Below, in pieces: positions 28,322-40,253 of a stretch of DNA of 64,000 nt. Position 1 is the stretch's first letter. Every line of letters begins with the position of its first letter. The stretch comes from Aeromicrobium sp. 9AM (GTDB taxonomy: Bacteria > Actinomycetota > Actinomycetes > Propionibacteriales > Nocardioidaceae): assembly GCF_902506105.1 (NCBI RefSeq), contig NZ_LR733303.1, positions 62,001 through 126,000 on the forward strand, in the 5' to 3' direction. The notes beneath the pieces were generated by a model. It was given only the letters and a program-made list of their open reading frames with translations, ran no database searches and was not told the DNA's origin. The position numbers were made by a program, and so were the translations under genes.

Positions 28322-28378
28322 GCGATCCCCTCGTGGAGTCCCCCTCGGGGACGCGGTCGGTCAGCGCAACGCCCCGAA

Positions 28379-28413
28379 ACGAGATCTCGTGCACCAACAC
28401 CACACGATATCGT
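28379..28413. promoter_or_regulatory. Paired palindromes between lipoprotein and GntR genes
   Basis: Two perfect palindromes share the outer half-site ACGA...TCGT: ACGAGATCTCGT at 28379-28390 and ACGATATCGT at 28404-28413. They lie in the 144-bp divergent gap, 53-87 bases before the GntR start. They are candidate operators for the adjacent GntR protein; no matching site was noticed before the downstream dehydrogenase genes. Confidence 0.45.
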
Positions 28414-28465
28414 TCCCGCCCAAGGGCTCGGGGCAGATGGTCCGGCGCCCGGAGAGGAGCACGTC

Positions 28466-29197
28466 ATGGCCGCGCGGACCACGACGACGGATCGCGTGTT
28501 CGCGTCGTTGCGCGAGTCGATCCTCTCCGGCGAGTTCCCCGCAGGTTCCCTGCACTCGATCTACCGCCTCGCCGACCTGCTCGATGTCTCCCGTACGCCG
28601 GTCCGCGAAGCGGTTCTGCGGCTGGCTGACGTCGGCCTCGTCACGATCGAGCGCAACCGCGGGGTGCGGATCCGGGGAGTCTCCGTCGGGGACATCCGCG
28701 CCGTGTTCGAGCTGCGGCTCATGATCGAGGTCCCGGCGGCTGCGTACGCCGCGGCGCACGCAAGCGATGCCGAGGTGCAGCTGCTCGAGGCGGAGCTCGA
28801 CGCGATGCGCGAGGCGGCCGAGCGTGGCGACGAGTCACGCTTCACCGCCCACGACAAGGCCCTCCATCACGCGGTCGGCGACATCCTCGGCAACGCGAGG
28901 GCGCAGCACGAGGTCGCCGCCCTGCGGGACTCGATCCAGACGCGTGGCGCGTCGACGCTGCACCGCTCGCGTGGCATGGCCGAGATCCTCGACGAGCACG
29001 TGCCGATCGTCGAGGCGATCGCGGCGAGGGACTCCGGGGCCGCCGCAGCGCGCATGGAGGAGCACCTCGTCAACACCGGGGCGCTGCTCATGGCCCAGGC
29101 GGCCACCCCTGACGACGCCGCGCCCGAACACGGCTGGGCCGACCGCCTGCGAGCTCGCCTGTACGTAGCGGGCCGAGCGGCGTCGCCGCCGGAGTAG
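28466..29197 (+). CDS. GntR-family regulator, FadR/FCD type
   Basis: 243 residues from the ATG at 28466, with AGAGGAG at 28452-28458; the much longer open frame upstream is an artefact of GC bias. Winged helix-turn-helix at about 8-72 (SIYRLADLLDVSRTPVREAVLRL), then an all-helical FCD ligand domain (75-215) with candidate metal-binding residues in HDKALHHAVGD. FCD-type GntR proteins usually sense small carboxylic acids, which fits the downstream hydroxyacid enzymes. It probably controls them and itself. Confidence 0.9.
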   Translation: MAARTTTTDRVFASLRESILSGEFPAGSLHSIYRLADLLDVSRTPVREAVLRLADVGLVTIERNRGVRIRGVSVGDIRAVFELRLMIEVPAAAYAAAHASDAEVQLLEAELDAMREAAERGDESRFTAHDKALHHAVGDILGNARAQHEVAALRDSIQTRGASTLHRSRGMAEILDEHVPIVEAIAARDSGAAAARMEEHLVNTGALLMAQAATPDDAAPEHGWADRLRARLYVAGRAASPPE

Positions 29198-29240
29198 CAT
29201 GCTAGTACGCTGAACACGCCCAGACCGAAGGAGCAGCACC

Positions 29241-30530
29241 GTGCCGAGCTTTCATCCAGCGCACCCCGAGACGGTGTTCACGTACGGCGCGCCGGGCCTG
29301 AAGTTCGGCGTCGGAGCGCGCCACGAGCTCAGTCATGAACTCGCGCAGCTCGATGCCAGACGGGTCCTGATCGTCACGGACCCGGGCGTCGCGGCGACCG
29401 GCGCCCCGGGTGAGGTGGCCGAGGCGTTGCGTGCCGACTCGCTCGACGTGGTCGTCTTCGACCGTTCCAGGGTCGAGCCCACGGACGCGAGCCTCATCGA
29501 GGCGATCGACTTCGCCCGGGCCGAGGGCCCGTTCGACGCCATCGTCGCGATCGGCGGAGGCAGCAGCATCGACACCGCCAAGGCCGTCAACCTCCTGACG
29601 ACCAACGAGGGCGAGCTGATGGACTACGTCAACGCCCCGGTCGGCAGGGCCCGGGCGCCCCAGCACCCGCTCCTGCCGCTGATCGCGCTGCCGACGACGA
29701 CCGGGACGGGCAGCGAGAGCACGACGATCTGCGTCCTCGATGTCGTCAGCCAGCACGTCAAGACCGGCATCTCGCACGCCAGGCTGAGGCCGACCCTCGC
29801 GATCGTCGACCCCGAGCTGACCCTCACCCAGCCGGCGGGCGTCACCGCGGCGTCGGGCCTCGACATCTTGTGCCACGCGCTCGAAAGCTACACGGCTCGG
29901 CCGTTCGAGTCGTACGAGCACAAGCGCGCCGACGAGCGGGTGCCCTACTGCGGCGCCAACCCGATCGCCGACATGTGGTCCGAGAAGGCGCTGAGCCTCA
30001 TGGCGTCGTCCTTCCGCAAGGCGGTCCGTGACGGCGACGACCTTGCTGCCCGCAACGAGGTCGCGATGGCTGCCACGTTCGCCGGGCTCGGCTTCGGCAA
30101 TGCCGGCGTGCACATCCCGCACGCCAATGCGTACCCGATCGCGGGCCAGGTCCGCGACTTCCACCCGGAGGGCTACGACGCCGATCATCCGATGGTCCCC
30201 CACGGGATGGCCGTCTCGCTGACGGCCCCGGCAGCGTTCCGCTACACGTTCCAGGCATCACCGGAGCGCCATCTCCGCGCGGCCGAGCTGCTGGCCCCCG
30301 GTGCCGATCGGCCCGACGACCCGGCCGAGCTGCTGCCCCAGGTGCTCGCCGGCATCATGCGCGACGTCGGCATCCCGGGCGGCATCGGAGCGGTCGGCTT
30401 CACGGCCGGGGACATCGACGCTCTCGTCGAGGGCACCATGAAGCAGCAGCGCCTGCTGGCGACCGCTCCGCTCGAGGTCACCGAGGATGCCGTGGCGACG
30501 ATCCTCGACCAGTCGATCGAGCTCTGGTGA
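29241..30530 (+). CDS. Hydroxyacid-oxoacid transhydrogenase (iron-type ADH family)
   Basis: 429 residues, GTG start behind GAAGGAG (29226-29232). An iron-dependent alcohol dehydrogenase fold with cofactor motif GGGSSIDTAK (105-114) and metal ligands around Asp208, His212, HIPHANAYPI (291-300) and His321. The long FESYEHKRADERVPYCGANP insert and DFHPEGYD segment are typical of the ADHFE1/HOT branch. HOT uses tightly bound NAD to convert 4-hydroxybutyrate plus 2-oxoglutarate into succinic semialdehyde plus D-2-hydroxyglutarate (EC 1.1.99.24). The assignment is from motif recall; another iron-ADH activity is possible. Confidence 0.83.
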   Translation: MPSFHPAHPETVFTYGAPGLKFGVGARHELSHELAQLDARRVLIVTDPGVAATGAPGEVAEALRADSLDVVVFDRSRVEPTDASLIEAIDFARAEGPFDAIVAIGGGSSIDTAKAVNLLTTNEGELMDYVNAPVGRARAPQHPLLPLIALPTTTGTGSESTTICVLDVVSQHVKTGISHARLRPTLAIVDPELTLTQPAGVTAASGLDILCHALESYTARPFESYEHKRADERVPYCGANPIADMWSEKALSLMASSFRKAVRDGDDLAARNEVAMAATFAGLGFGNAGVHIPHANAYPIAGQVRDFHPEGYDADHPMVPHGMAVSLTAPAAFRYTFQASPERHLRAAELLAPGADRPDDPAELLPQVLAGIMRDVGIPGGIGAVGFTAGDIDALVEGTMKQQRLLATAPLEVTEDAVATILDQSIELW

Positions 30531-30544
30531 TACCCGTGACGCGT

Positions 30545-30626
30545 TCCTTCGGCCCCCGCAAGCGGGAGGTGCCCCCAGCGCTCGGGCGCGGCTCCGCCGC
30601 TGCACGGCTGTCGACCTTCGGTCGAC
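30545..30626. repeat. Hairpin-rich intergenic element
   Basis: This 82-base stretch lies between the transhydrogenase and the FAD dehydrogenase. It contains CCCGC-AA-GCGGG (30555-30566) followed by GAGGTGCCCCC, a wording I recall as dispersed in actinobacterial intergenic DNA. It ends with a perfect hairpin GTCGACC-TTC-GGTCGAC (30610-30626) abutting the next start codon. It looks like an inserted repeat, not a normal leader. Confidence 0.4.
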
Positions 30627-30627
30627 C

Positions 30628-33420
30628 ATGGTGAAGTCCGACGTCGTCGGGGAGCTCCGGCGCCTCGGAGTCGCCGACGTCGACGACTCGACCCTCGTCC
30701 GGGCGCTCTACAGCACGGACGCCTCGCTCTACCGCGTCGTGCCGCAGGTCGTCGTACGCCCGCGCAGCGTCGAGGAGGTGCTCGCCACTGTCGAGGCCTG
30801 CCGTCTGACCGGTACGCCCCTGACCTCCCGCGGTGCCGGCACCTCGATCGCCGGCAACGCGGTCGGCACGGGCGTCGTCATCGACTTCACCCGGCACCTC
30901 AACCGGGTGCACGACATCGACGTCGAGGCTCGCACGGCTCGGGTCGACCCGGGCACCGTCCACGCGGTGCTGCAGAAGGCCGCGACACCGCTGGGCCTCC
31001 GCTTCGGGCCGGACCCCTCGACCCACACCCGGTGCACGGTCGGCGGGATGATCGGCAACAACGCGTGCGGCTCGAGGGCGCTGGCGTACGGGCGCACGGC
31101 CGACAACGTCGTAGGGCTCGACGTCGTGACGATGGCGGGGGAGCAGCTGACCCTCGGCGCTGGACGACGTACGACCTCGCCGACCCTCGACCGGCTCGAC
31201 GAGGTCGTGCAGACCGGGCTCGGCACGATCCGGACCGAGTTCGGCAGGTTCGGCCGCCAGGTCTCGGGCTACAGCCTCGAGCACCTGCTGCCTGAGCGTG
31301 GCTTCGACGTCGCGACGTTCTTCGCCGGCACCGAGGGGACGCTCGCCACGATGACCTCGGCGACCGTCCGGCTCGTCGAGGACCCGCCCCACCGGCAGAT
31401 CCTGGTGCTGGGCTACGCCTCGATGGCCGACGCCGGCGACGACGTGCCGGCGCTCCTGCCGTTCGGCCCGACGGCGTGCGAGGGCCTCGACTCCCGGATC
31501 GTCGACGTCTTCCGGATGCACAAGGGCTCGGTGCCCGACCTGCCTCGCGGCCAAGGGTGGCTGTTCGTGGAGATCTCCGGCGACGACCCGGGACTCGTCG
31601 CCGACACCGTGCAGCGTGCGGCGGCCGCGTCGTCGGCGATCGCGAGTCGCGTCGTCACCGATCCGCGCGAGCAGGCCGTGCTGTGGCGCATCCGTGAGGA
31701 GGGCGCCGGGCTCGCGACCCGCACGCTGCCGGGCAAGGCCCTGTCGGGGTGGGAGGACGCCGCTGTCCCGCCCGCCAGGCTCGGCACCTACCTGCGTGAG
31801 TTCGACGCGTTGCTTCGTGAGAACGGGCTCGACGGCGTGCCGTACGGCCACTTCGGCGACGGCTGCATCCATGTCCGCATCGACTTCCCGATCGACGCAC
31901 CCGGCGGCAAGGCCCTGTTCCGGTCGTTCATGTTCGATGCGGCGACCCTTGTGGCGTCGCACGGCGGCTCGTTCTCGGGCGAGCACGGCGATGGGCGGGC
32001 CCGCTCCGAGCTGCTGCCGCTGATGTACTCCGCCGAGGCGATCGACCTGTTCGCGCAGGTCAAGAGCGTGTTCGATCCTGAGGACCTGCTCAACCCCGGC
32101 GTGCTCGTACGCCCGAGACCGCTCGACGCGGACCTGCGCGGCCCGGAGTCGTCACGCGACCGCCTCGAGGGCCGGCTCGGGCTGCGGCTCCTGCACGACG
32201 ACGGCGACTTCGGCAAGGCCGTCCACCGGTGCACCGGTGTCGGCAAGTGCATCGCCGACAACGCCGGCTCCAACGGCGTCATGTGCCCGTCCTTCCAGGC
32301 GACGCGCAACGAGAAGGACTCGACCCGCGGTCGTGCGCGGGTGCTGCAGGAGATGATCGACGGCCGCTTGGTGACCGGCGGGTTCCGGGCCCCGGAGGTC
32401 CACGAGGCCCTCGACCTCTGCCTGTCCTGCAAGGGCTGCGCCAGCGACTGCCCGACCGGCACCGACATGGCGACCTACAAGTCCGAGGTGCTCCACCAGT
32501 CCTACAAGGGCCGCGTCCGCCCGCGAAGCCACTACATCCTCGGCCGGCTGCCGTTCTGGGCCCGGGTCACGTCCCCGATCGCCTGGCTTGCGAACCTCGG
32601 CCTCCGTACGCCGGGCGTACGCTCGCTCGCCCGATGGGTCGCGGGTGTCGACCAGCGGCGCAGCCTCCCGACGTTCGCGACGCGGCGCTTCACACGAACG
32701 GCACGAGCCGTCGCCGCCTCGGGCCGGCCCAAGGTGGTCATCTGGGCCGACTCGTTCACCGAGTACTTCTCCACCGACGGCGGTCGCGCGGCGCTGGAGG
32801 TGCTCGACGCCGCGGGCTATGACGTCGAGGTGCTGAGCCGTCCGCAGTGCTGCGGGCTGACGTGGATCACGACGGGGCAGCTGGACACGGCTCGCACGAT
32901 GGTCGCGCGAGCCGTCGAGCAGCTTCATCCGTACGTCGCGGTCGGGGTGCCGGTCGTCGGCCTCGAGCCGTCCTGCCTCGCGGTGCTGCGCTCCGACGCC
33001 GTCGAGCTGCTCGACGACCCGCGTGCCGTCGACGTGGCCGGCGGCGTGTTCACGCTGTCGGAGCTGCTGCAGCGCACCGAGGGCTGGCAGGCACCCGACC
33101 TCACCGGCACGACACTCGTCGTCCAGCCGCACTGCCACCAGGCGTCGGTGCTCGGCTTCGAGGCCGACATGGCGGTCATGGAGTCGACCGGCGCCACGAT
33201 CCAGAGGCTGTCCGGCTGCTGCGGCCTGGCCGGCAACTTCGGTGTCGAGAAGGGTCATTACGAGGTCTCGGTCGCGGTCGCCGAGCAGCAGCTCCTACCG
33301 GCGATTCGTAACGCCACGACCGGCGCAGTCGTTGTCGCTGACGGATTCTCCTGCAGGACCCAGCTCGACGACCTAGCCTCGGTGAAGGCGCTGCATCTCG
33401 CACAACTCCTCGCCCCCTGA
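30628..33420 (+). CDS. FAD-linked D-2-hydroxyacid dehydrogenase with Fe-S and CCG domains
   Basis: 930 residues from the ATG at 30628 (a GTG at 30631 is also possible); no ribosome site is visible. Domains: PCMH-type FAD binding (about 40-215, SRGAGTSIAGNAVGTG), FAD-oxidase C-terminal domain (about 230-505, with GEHGDGRARSELLP), two 4Fe-4S clusters (CTGVGKC near 535, CLSCKGCASDCPTG near 597), and two Cys-rich CCG segments near 738 (RPQCCGLTW) and 861 (LSGCCGLAGNFG). This is the YdiJ/GlcD-GlpC fusion type, oxidising D-lactate or D-2-hydroxyglutarate to quinone or another acceptor. Next to a transhydrogenase, D-2-hydroxyglutarate is the likely substrate. Confidence 0.85.
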   Translation: MVKSDVVGELRRLGVADVDDSTLVRALYSTDASLYRVVPQVVVRPRSVEEVLATVEACRLTGTPLTSRGAGTSIAGNAVGTGVVIDFTRHLNRVHDIDVEARTARVDPGTVHAVLQKAATPLGLRFGPDPSTHTRCTVGGMIGNNACGSRALAYGRTADNVVGLDVVTMAGEQLTLGAGRRTTSPTLDRLDEVVQTGLGTIRTEFGRFGRQVSGYSLEHLLPERGFDVATFFAGTEGTLATMTSATVRLVEDPPHRQILVLGYASMADAGDDVPALLPFGPTACEGLDSRIVDVFRMHKGSVPDLPRGQGWLFVEISGDDPGLVADTVQRAAAASSAIASRVVTDPREQAVLWRIREEGAGLATRTLPGKALSGWEDAAVPPARLGTYLREFDALLRENGLDGVPYGHFGDGCIHVRIDFPIDAPGGKALFRSFMFDAATLVASHGGSFSGEHGDGRARSELLPLMYSAEAIDLFAQVKSVFDPEDLLNPGVLVRPRPLDADLRGPESSRDRLEGRLGLRLLHDDGDFGKAVHRCTGVGKCIADNAGSNGVMCPSFQATRNEKDSTRGRARVLQEMIDGRLVTGGFRAPEVHEALDLCLSCKGCASDCPTGTDMATYKSEVLHQSYKGRVRPRSHYILGRLPFWARVTSPIAWLANLGLRTPGVRSLARWVAGVDQRRSLPTFATRRFTRTARAVAASGRPKVVIWADSFTEYFSTDGGRAALEVLDAAGYDVEVLSRPQCCGLTWITTGQLDTARTMVARAVEQLHPYVAVGVPVVGLEPSCLAVLRSDAVELLDDPRAVDVAGGVFTLSELLQRTEGWQAPDLTGTTLVVQPHCHQASVLGFEADMAVMESTGATIQRLSGCCGLAGNFGVEKGHYEVSVAVAEQQLLPAIRNATTGAVVVADGFSCRTQLDDLASVKALHLAQLLAP

Positions 33421-33435
33421 CCGGAAGCTGACGAC

Positions 33436-34161
33436 ATGGACCACATGCTCGAGCTGGGCTCGGCCATGTCGCGGTTCGCCGAGCTCGCCGGCAAGGCGGC
33501 GGGGGACGAGTCCGTGCCCGGCTGCCCAGGCTGGACGGTCCGCGACCTCGCGATCCATCTCGGCACGACCCACCGTTGGGCGGCCGCGACGGTGCTCAGC
33601 GGCCAGCGGCTGCCGGACCCGGAACCGCTCGTCACGGAGCCGATCGTCGAGTGGTACGCCGGCACCGCGACGGCCCTGCTCGGTGCGCTCCAGGCCGTCA
33701 GCCCCGATGAGCCGGTGCCCAACTTCTCGTACGTCGACGAGCGTGCCTCCTTCTGGGTACGCCGCCAGATGCACGAGGCGACGGTGCACGCAGTCGACGT
33801 CGCGCAGGCCCTGGGCATCGACGAGCAGGAGTGGGGCCTGGCGCCCTCGATCGCCGCCGACGGCGTCGACGAGGTCCTGCAGATCTTCTTCCCGCGCATG
33901 ACGGCCCGCAAGCAACGCCCGGACGTACGCTCCAGGATCCGGCTCGTCGCGACCGACACGCAGGAGTCGTGGCTCATCGCGCCGGGCGACGGCGAGCACG
34001 GCCCGCCGTTGCAGCTGCACCCCTCGCTCGACGCCGACCAATCCGTGAGCGGCACGGCGGCCGAGCTCTACCTCGCGCTGTGGAAGCGGATGGGTCCCGA
34101 ACGGCTCGACTTCCAGGGAGTCGACGGGCGCATCCTGTTCGACGGCCCGACCACGCCCTGA
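33436..34161 (+). CDS. MDMPI/DinB-like protein (TIGR03083 type)
   Basis: 241 residues, 15 bp after the FAD dehydrogenase. N-terminal DinB-like four-helix domain of the mycothiol-dependent maleylpyruvate isomerase family: [22 protein letters not shown] (about 27-48) and [15 protein letters not shown] (about 112-126) supply the metal-binding His residues. A C-terminal MDMPI domain follows (about 155-240, [14 protein letters not shown]). Related proteins use mycothiol or are of unknown activity; no specific reaction can be assigned. Its proximity to the dehydrogenase suggests one transcript. Confidence 0.8.
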   Translation: MDHMLELGSAMSRFAELAGKAAGDESVPGCPGWTVRDLAIHLGTTHRWAAATVLSGQRLPDPEPLVTEPIVEWYAGTATALLGALQAVSPDEPVPNFSYVDERASFWVRRQMHEATVHAVDVAQALGIDEQEWGLAPSIAADGVDEVLQIFFPRMTARKQRPDVRSRIRLVATDTQESWLIAPGDGEHGPPLQLHPSLDADQSVSGTAAELYLALWKRMGPERLDFQGVDGRILFDGPTTP

Positions 34162-34187
34162 GGGGCCGAATCCCGCCCGGTCTCGGT

Positions 34188-34217
34188 TTGGAATCTACCG
34201 ATGCAGCCCGGTAGTAT
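34188..34217 (+). promoter_or_regulatory. Promoter of the str operon
   Basis: TTGGAA (34188-34193), an 18-bp spacer and TAGTAT (34212-34217), with a predicted leader of about 105 bases before the rpsL GTG. It is the only promoter-like pair in the 166-bp gap. Confidence 0.6.
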
Positions 34218-34327
34218 TGGCTGCTGTGCCTGAACCATTCAGGCCGATGCGCGCATCCTGCCGGATTGCACGGTGGCGAGTGCATCACGACTCATGGCTC
34301 ACACCAGTCAGAAGAAGGAAGTTTGTA

Positions 34328-34702
34328 GTGCCCACGATCAACCAGCTGGTCCGCAAGGGCCGTCAGCGCAAGGTCGTCAAGACGACGACCCCCGCGCTCA
34401 AGGGTTCACCTCAGCGTCGCGGTGTCTGCACCCGCGTCTACACCACCACTCCGAAGAAGCCGAACTCCGCGCTCCGCAAGGTTGCCCGTGTGAAGCTCTC
34501 GAGTGGCACCGAGGTCACTGCATACATCCCCGGCGAGGGCCACAACCTGCAGGAGCACTCGATCGTGCTCGTCCGCGGCGGCCGCGTCAAGGACCTTCCC
34601 GGTGTCCGCTACAAGATCATCCGTGGCGCCCTGGACACCCAGGCCGTCAAGGGCCGCAAGCAGGCTCGCAGCCTGTACGGCGCCAAGAAGGAGAAGAGCT
34701 AA
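34328..34702 (+). CDS. rpsL: 30S ribosomal protein S12
   Basis: 124 residues from the GTG at 34328, preceded by GAAGGAAG; a longer upstream frame is rejected. S12 sits at the decoding centre. The streptomycin-relevant residues are wild type: Lys43 in [12 protein letters not shown] and Lys88 in [13 protein letters not shown]. The stop overlaps the rpsG start by one base (TAATG), so translation of S12 and S7 is likely coupled. Confidence 0.97.
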   Translation: MPTINQLVRKGRQRKVVKTTTPALKGSPQRRGVCTRVYTTTPKKPNSALRKVARVKLSSGTEVTAYIPGEGHNLQEHSIVLVRGGRVKDLPGVRYKIIRGALDTQAVKGRKQARSLYGAKKEKS

Positions 34703-35172
34703 TGCCTCGTAAGGGTCCGGCGCCGAAGCGCGTCGTCGAGACTGACCCCGTCTACGGGAGCCAGCTCGTCACCTCACTCATCAACAAGGTCCTGGTCGAC
34801 GGCAAGAAGCAGGTCGCCCAGCGCATCGTCTACACCGCCCTCGAAGGCACCCGCGAGAAGTCGGGCACCGACCCGGTCATCACGCTCAAGCGTGCGCTCG
34901 ACAACGTCAAGCCGTCGATCGAGGTCAAGAGCCGCCGCGTCGGTGGCGCGACCTACCAGGTCCCGATCGAGGTTCGCGCCTCGCGTCAGAACACCCTGGC
35001 CCTGCGTTGGCTCGTCAGCTACGCCGGAGCCCGCCGTGAGAAGACCATGGCCGAGCGCCTCATGAACGAGCTGCTCGACGCCTCGAACGGTCTGGGCGGC
35101 GCCGTCAAGAAGCGTGAAGACACGCACAAGATGGCCGAAGCCAACAAGGCCTTCGCTCACTACCGCTGGTAG
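34702..35172 (+). CDS. rpsG: 30S ribosomal protein S7
   Basis: 156 residues from the ATG at 34702. S7 nucleates assembly of the 30S head and contacts the E-site tRNA. Standard blocks are [28 protein letters not shown] and [19 protein letters not shown]. Between S7 and fusA an 88-bp gap holds a hairpin CCTCGGCC-TGAAG-GGCCGAGG (35186-35206) with no T-tract, perhaps an mRNA processing or stability element. Confidence 0.97.
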   Translation: MPRKGPAPKRVVETDPVYGSQLVTSLINKVLVDGKKQVAQRIVYTALEGTREKSGTDPVITLKRALDNVKPSIEVKSRRVGGATYQVPIEVRASRQNTLALRWLVSYAGARREKTMAERLMNELLDASNGLGGAVKKREDTHKMAEANKAFAHYRW

Positions 35173-35259
35173 GGCCGGGGAGCGACCTCGGCCTGAAGGG
35201 CCGAGGCGCTCACCAGACTTTCCACAGTTCATCCAAGACATACGAAGAAGGCGCACAGC

Positions 35260-37371
<2,112 letters not shown>

Positions 37372-37386
37372 CAGCGGTCCATCTCA

Positions 37387-37392
37387 TAAGAT
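37387..37392 (+). promoter_or_regulatory. Possible separate tuf promoter (-10)
   Basis: TAAGAT at 37387-37392 in the 90-bp fusA-tuf gap resembles a -10, but the corresponding -35 position, within the end of fusA, is poor. A dedicated tuf promoter is known in Streptomyces, which makes this plausible. Confidence 0.3.
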
Positions 37393-37461
37393 GGCCTGAG
37401 GCTTCCGTACGGCGGGACCCAACGGCGTTCAACAGCAACCAATTCGAAGAAGGAGCCCCAA

Positions 37462-38655
<1,194 letters not shown>

Positions 38656-38677
38656 GCTAGCCACACCAGCTCAGCGA

Positions 38678-38709
38678 GAGCCCCGTCCTGCTTCGGCAGG
38701 GCGGGGCTC
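38678..38709 (+). terminator. Intrinsic terminator after tuf
   Basis: GAGCCCCGTCCTGC pairs with GCAGGGCGGGGCTC around TTCG (one G-T pair), followed by TTGT. Confidence 0.85.
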
Positions 38710-38819
38710 TTGTCGTTCCCGGAGCGGCGACCTGCTCGCCCTTCGTACGCCCAGATGGGAGTGGTTCCCGGTGGCGTCCTTTTGGCGGACAACGGCTCGT
38801 TGATTTCGCAACGTCGCCG

Positions 38820-38825
38820 TATCCT
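38820..38825 (+). promoter_or_regulatory. -10 of leaderless CDF transporter gene
   Basis: TATCCT ends 7 bases before the ATG at 38833 and no ribosome site lies between, as in leaderless actinobacterial genes. No good -35 at 17 bp; TTGATT at 38800-38805 gives only a 14-bp spacer. Confidence 0.4.
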
Positions 38826-38832
38826 TAATGGC

Positions 38833-39744
38833 ATGGGACACGACCACGGACACGGCACGGGTGTCGCACATCGCGGCCGCCTCGCGCTCGTGCTGTCCCT
38901 GTCCGTCGGCGTCCTGGTCGTCGAGGCCGTGGTCGCGTGGATCACCGGCAGTCTCGCGCTGCTGGCCGACGCCGGGCACATGCTGGGCGACTCGTTCGGC
39001 ATCGTCATGGCGCTCGCGGCGATCACGGTCGCGCAACATGGTGGCGGCCCCGGCTCGAGGCGGACCTTCGGCTACTCCCGCACCGGGGTGTTGGCTGCCG
39101 GTGCCAACGGCCTGATCCTGCTGGGCCTGTCAGGCTGGGTCGCCGTCAGCGCGATCCGCCGCTTCGGCGACTCCCCGGAGCTGGAGGGCGGGTTGATCCT
39201 GCTCGCCGGCGGCGTGGGCCTGGTGGTCAACCTCATCGGCCTGCTGCTGCTCAGGCACGGGGCGCAGGAGAGCATCAACGTCCGCGGTGCCTACCTCGAG
39301 GTGCTGGGTGATGCCCTCGGATCGGTCGCCGTCCTGGTCTCGGCCACGGTCATCCTGCTGACCGACTGGTATCCCGCCGACGCCATCGCGTCACTCGTGA
39401 TCGCCGCGATGATCCTGCCGCGCGCGATCTCGCTGCTGAGGGAGGTGGCCGAGGTGCTGCTGGAGTCGACGCCTCGCGACGTCGACCTGGGCGAGCTGCG
39501 CGAGCACATCCTGGCGATGGACGGTGTCAAGGACGTGCACGACCTGCACGTGTGGACCATCACGTCGGGCATGCCGGTCATGAGCGCCCACGTCGTGGTC
39601 GAGGAGTCGGTCACGGCCATGGATGACGCGCATGGCGTGCTCGACCGGCTGCGCGGTTGCCTGGCGGACCACTTCGACGTCGAGCACTCCACGTTCCAGA
39701 TCGAGCCGGCCGGCCACATCGACTCCGAGAGCCACGTGCATCAC
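38833..39744 (+). CDS. Cation diffusion facilitator (zinc-type exporter)
   Basis: 304 residues counted from the ATG at 38833; the stop codon occupies 39745-39747 and overlaps the convergent marR end. His-rich N-terminus MGHDHGHG, six hydrophobic segments, and the metal site Asp/His pair in LLADAGHMLGDS (about 44-55), with a second Asp pair in TM5 (ADAIASLVIAA). The C-terminal cytoplasmic domain (VKDVHDLHVWTITSGMPVMSAHVVV) is the ferredoxin-like CDF dimerisation domain. It likely exports Zn2+ (or Cd2+/Co2+) in exchange for protons. Confidence 0.9.
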
Positions 39745-40199
39745 TGAGCCGGGTTGGTCTCCAGCAGCTGCACGACCCACTCCAGGGCATCCCGCACGAG
39801 CTCGTACTGATCCGCGCCGAACTTTCCGGTGAACTCCGCCTCGAGGTCGAGGATGTGCTGGTAGCCGGCGGTGGTGAGCTCGAGACCGGCCGGCGTGTAC
39901 GTGATCAGCTTCGCTCGTCGATCCTCCGGGTCGGGCGCGGTGGTGAGTATGCCCAGCGACGTCAGCTCGCGGACGATTTCTCCCATCGACTGGCGGGTGA
40001 TGCCCGCTCGCGCAGCCATGTCGGAGGCGCGGGCCCCACCTCCACCCAAGGTGCTGAACACGGCGTTGTGCGCCTGCTTGACCTGGGTGAAGCCGTGCCG
40101 GTGCGCCTCGCGCACCATGTCCGCCTGCATGACGCGGTTCGCGCGGTCGACCAGCGCGATCAGCGGCGGACGCGAAGCGAACGGACCGGGGCTTGACAT
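39741..40199 (-). CDS. MarR-family transcriptional regulator
   Basis: 152 residues from the ATG at 40199, preferred because GGAAGGAC lies upstream at a usable distance; an ATG at 40232 would add 11 residues. Winged helix with RASDMAARAGITRQSMGEIVREL (about 60-82) and wing APDPEDRRAKLI. The N-terminal ANRVMQADMVREAHRHGF helix is typical of MarR dimers. It is divergent from the DUF427 gene and its start region overlaps that gene's promoter and inverted repeats, so it probably represses both. Confidence 0.86.
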   Translation of the reverse strand: MSSPGPFASRPPLIALVDRANRVMQADMVREAHRHGFTQVKQAHNAVFSTLGGGGARASDMAARAGITRQSMGEIVRELTSLGILTTAPDPEDRRAKLITYTPAGLELTTAGYQHILDLEAEFTGKFGADQYELVRDALEWVVQLLETNPAQ

Positions 40200-40239
40200 T
40201 CGTAAGGAGTCCTTCCTATAGTCGACAGGCATCCTTACA
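40193..40239 (+). promoter_or_regulatory. Strong promoter with operator repeats, MarR/DUF427 intergenic
   Basis: TTGACA (40193-40198), an 18-bp spacer and TATAGT (40217-40222), the closest match to consensus in the window. A palindrome AAGGAGTCCTT lies inside the spacer (40204-40214), and the wider inverted repeat GTAAGGA (40203-40209) ... TCCTTAC (40233-40239) brackets the -10. This is the classic geometry for MarR repression. Confidence 0.7.
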
Positions 40240-40253
40240 GTACAGGAGTTACG

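Noticed and set aside
27644-28465. A long N-terminal extension in frame with the GntR regulator
   Set aside because: It runs antisense through the lipoprotein gene; the GntR start at 28466 has a good ribosome site and the correct family N-terminus.
34328-34702. Streptomycin-resistance substitutions in S12
   Set aside because: Lys43 and Lys88 are wild type.
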